NCBI RefSeq assembly: GCF_030540875.1
Contig: NZ_JAUOEM010000001.1
Location: 930,001-994,000, forward strand
From: Flavivirga amylovorans
GTDB taxonomy: Bacteria > Bacteroidota > Bacteroidia > Flavobacteriales > Flavobacteriaceae
Direction of reading: 5' to 3'
DNA length: 64,000 bases
Of the stretch, positions 63,085-64,000 are shown piece after piece. Under the pieces are notes generated by a model. It ran no database searches. It was not told the DNA's origin and saw only the letters and a program-made list of their open reading frames with translations. A program made the translations under genes and the position numbers. Positions within the stretch are counted from its first letter, which is position 1. Each line of letters begins with the position of its first letter.

Positions 63085-64000
63085 ATGAACAGACCAAAAT
63101 TAGCAATTTTATGGATTGTCGTAATATTTGTGCAATATGGCCATGCTCAAAATTCTAAAGTATTAGGTAATGCTAGTTTCCAATTTTCAGACAATACAAT
63201 TACAGTGTCTACAGGTAAAGTTGAACGAAAATGGCGTTGGACAGGAGCTGGATTTTTGACTACCAGTTATAAAAACCTGTTATCAGGAAAAGAGTGGGCT
63301 ACTTTAAAAAAATCAGATGCTAAATATGAGAGCCAGCCAATTAATATAAACAGTCGTAAAACATGGACTCAATCTGATCGAGTTCATAATAGCGATTGGG
63401 ATCTTCCTACGAAGATTGACTCAAATTCCGAGGCTAAACTTCTTTCGTTGAATTGTCTAGAAACAGATGATGAACACTTTACTTCTAATCATTTATTGGT
63501 TACTGCTCATATGGTTTACGATAGTGGTTTAGAACTTAAATACTTGATTCGAGTGTATCCAAACGCCACAGGGATTTGGACTGCTATCGAGGTAAAGGCT
63601 TTAGATTCTTTTTCATCAGATGGTATACCAGAAGACATAAATACCAGAAAGTATTATGGTTCTAGACAGCCAATTAAAATTGCTAGGACTGAATATATAC
63701 CTGTTGATTTTTCTTTGCCCAACCAAAGACGATATTGGGGCCTTTATAACGATCCTGGAAACCGTGTTAATACCAAAGATATGGTAAAGGAAAAGGTCGT
63801 ACAAGGTTGGCCTATTTTTCAAGATGAACAAAATACCTGGGCTAATGGAGTATCTATTGAATCGGATGGAGAAGGCCTGATTTTGGTTAAAGAATCTAAT
63901 AAGACAGTTAATAAATATGGGCATCAAACTGGATCTTTTTTCTGTACACCAATAGGTGTGGAAGTTACAGGATGGGGTTTGAAACCTAGTGAGATTACCT
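63085..64000 (+). CDS. Secreted carbohydrate-active protein, N-terminal part (cut by window edge)
   Basis: An open frame from the ATG at 63085 to the window end, 305 codons so far. Signal peptide MNRPKLAILWIVVIFVQYGH then AQ. The visible part is a beta-sandwich typical of glycosidases before the catalytic barrel: FSDNTITVSTGKVERKWRWT, TGIWTAIEVKA, PVDFSLPNQRRYWGLYNDPG, GLILVKESNKTVNKYG, then FFCTPIGVEVTGWGLKPSEI. The end suggests a GH36/GH-D-like N-terminal domain, but no catalytic residues lie in the window, so the family is a guess. It follows the aldolase gene by 80 bases. Confidence 0.75.
   Translation, partial: MNRPKLAILWIVVIFVQYGHAQNSKVLGNASFQFSDNTITVSTGKVERKWRWTGAGFLTTSYKNLLSGKEWATLKKSDAKYESQPININSRKTWTQSDRVHNSDWDLPTKIDSNSEAKLLSLNCLETDDEHFTSNHLLVTAHMVYDSGLELKYLIRVYPNATGIWTAIEVKALDSFSSDGIPEDINTRKYYGSRQPIKIARTEYIPVDFSLPNQRRYWGLYNDPGNRVNTKDMVKEKVVQGWPIFQDEQNTWANGVSIESDGEGLILVKESNKTVNKYGHQTGSFFCTPIGVEVTGWGLKPSEIT

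Overview
The window is AT-rich DNA from a marine-type Flavobacteriaceae (Bacteroidota). Evidence: SusC/SusD and Oar-like TonB-dependent receptors, ECF sigma/FecR pairs of the Bacteroidetes expansion type, several giant secreted proteins with C-terminal type IX secretion (T9SS type A) sorting domains, weak Shine-Dalgarno sequences, and promoter -7 boxes of the Bacteroidetes form TAnnTTTG in front of several housekeeping genes. No tRNA, rRNA, CRISPR array or intact insertion sequence was seen.

Layout. 1-6.3 kb: cut-off gene for a membrane-anchored AraC-type regulator, then purA, a Fur-family regulator, a RelA/SpoT-type (p)ppGpp enzyme and rdgB on the minus strand, and hpf plus a MmcQ/YjbR protein on the plus strand. 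6.4-15.3 kb: a nutrient-sensing locus with two paralogous ECF sigma factors, one decayed and one intact FecR anti-sigma gene, and an STN-domain SusC receptor with its SusD lipoprotein. 15.4-17.5 kb (minus): a compact unit of a small secreted four-cysteine peptide, a MauE/DoxX-like membrane protein with a CSCGG motif, and an unrecognised membrane-anchored 369-residue protein. 18.2-31.1 kb: housekeeping genes (rlmH, nadC, yihY-type, DUF2147, priA, a LytTR response regulator, rpsF-rpsR-rplI, an Oar-like TonB receptor, hisS) with REP-like palindromes between some of them.

31.2-53.2 kb: three giant T9SS proteins on the minus strand, sharing a large C-terminal module and conserved upstream DNA, surround two paralogous plus-strand arylsulfatases, each fused to two LamG-like domains and a sorting tail. 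53.6-64 kb: a plus-strand operon-like run encoding a secreted GH31 glycosidase, a GntR/UTRA repressor, a SIS-domain sugar-phosphate protein, an SDR dehydrogenase, an FAD oxidoreductase, a ROK kinase, a creatininase-family hydrolase, a KDPG-type aldolase, and the start of another secreted carbohydrate-active protein cut by the window edge.

Taken together, the right half looks like a locus for a sulfated glycan. Secreted sulfatases and glycosidases would release a sugar that cytoplasmic oxidation, phosphorylation and aldol cleavage turn into pyruvate plus a C3 compound. The exact sugar cannot be read from sequence. The enzyme set matches no textbook pathway I recognise, and it is one of two main candidates for an undescribed system; the other is the peptide/MauE unit at 15.4-17.5 kb.
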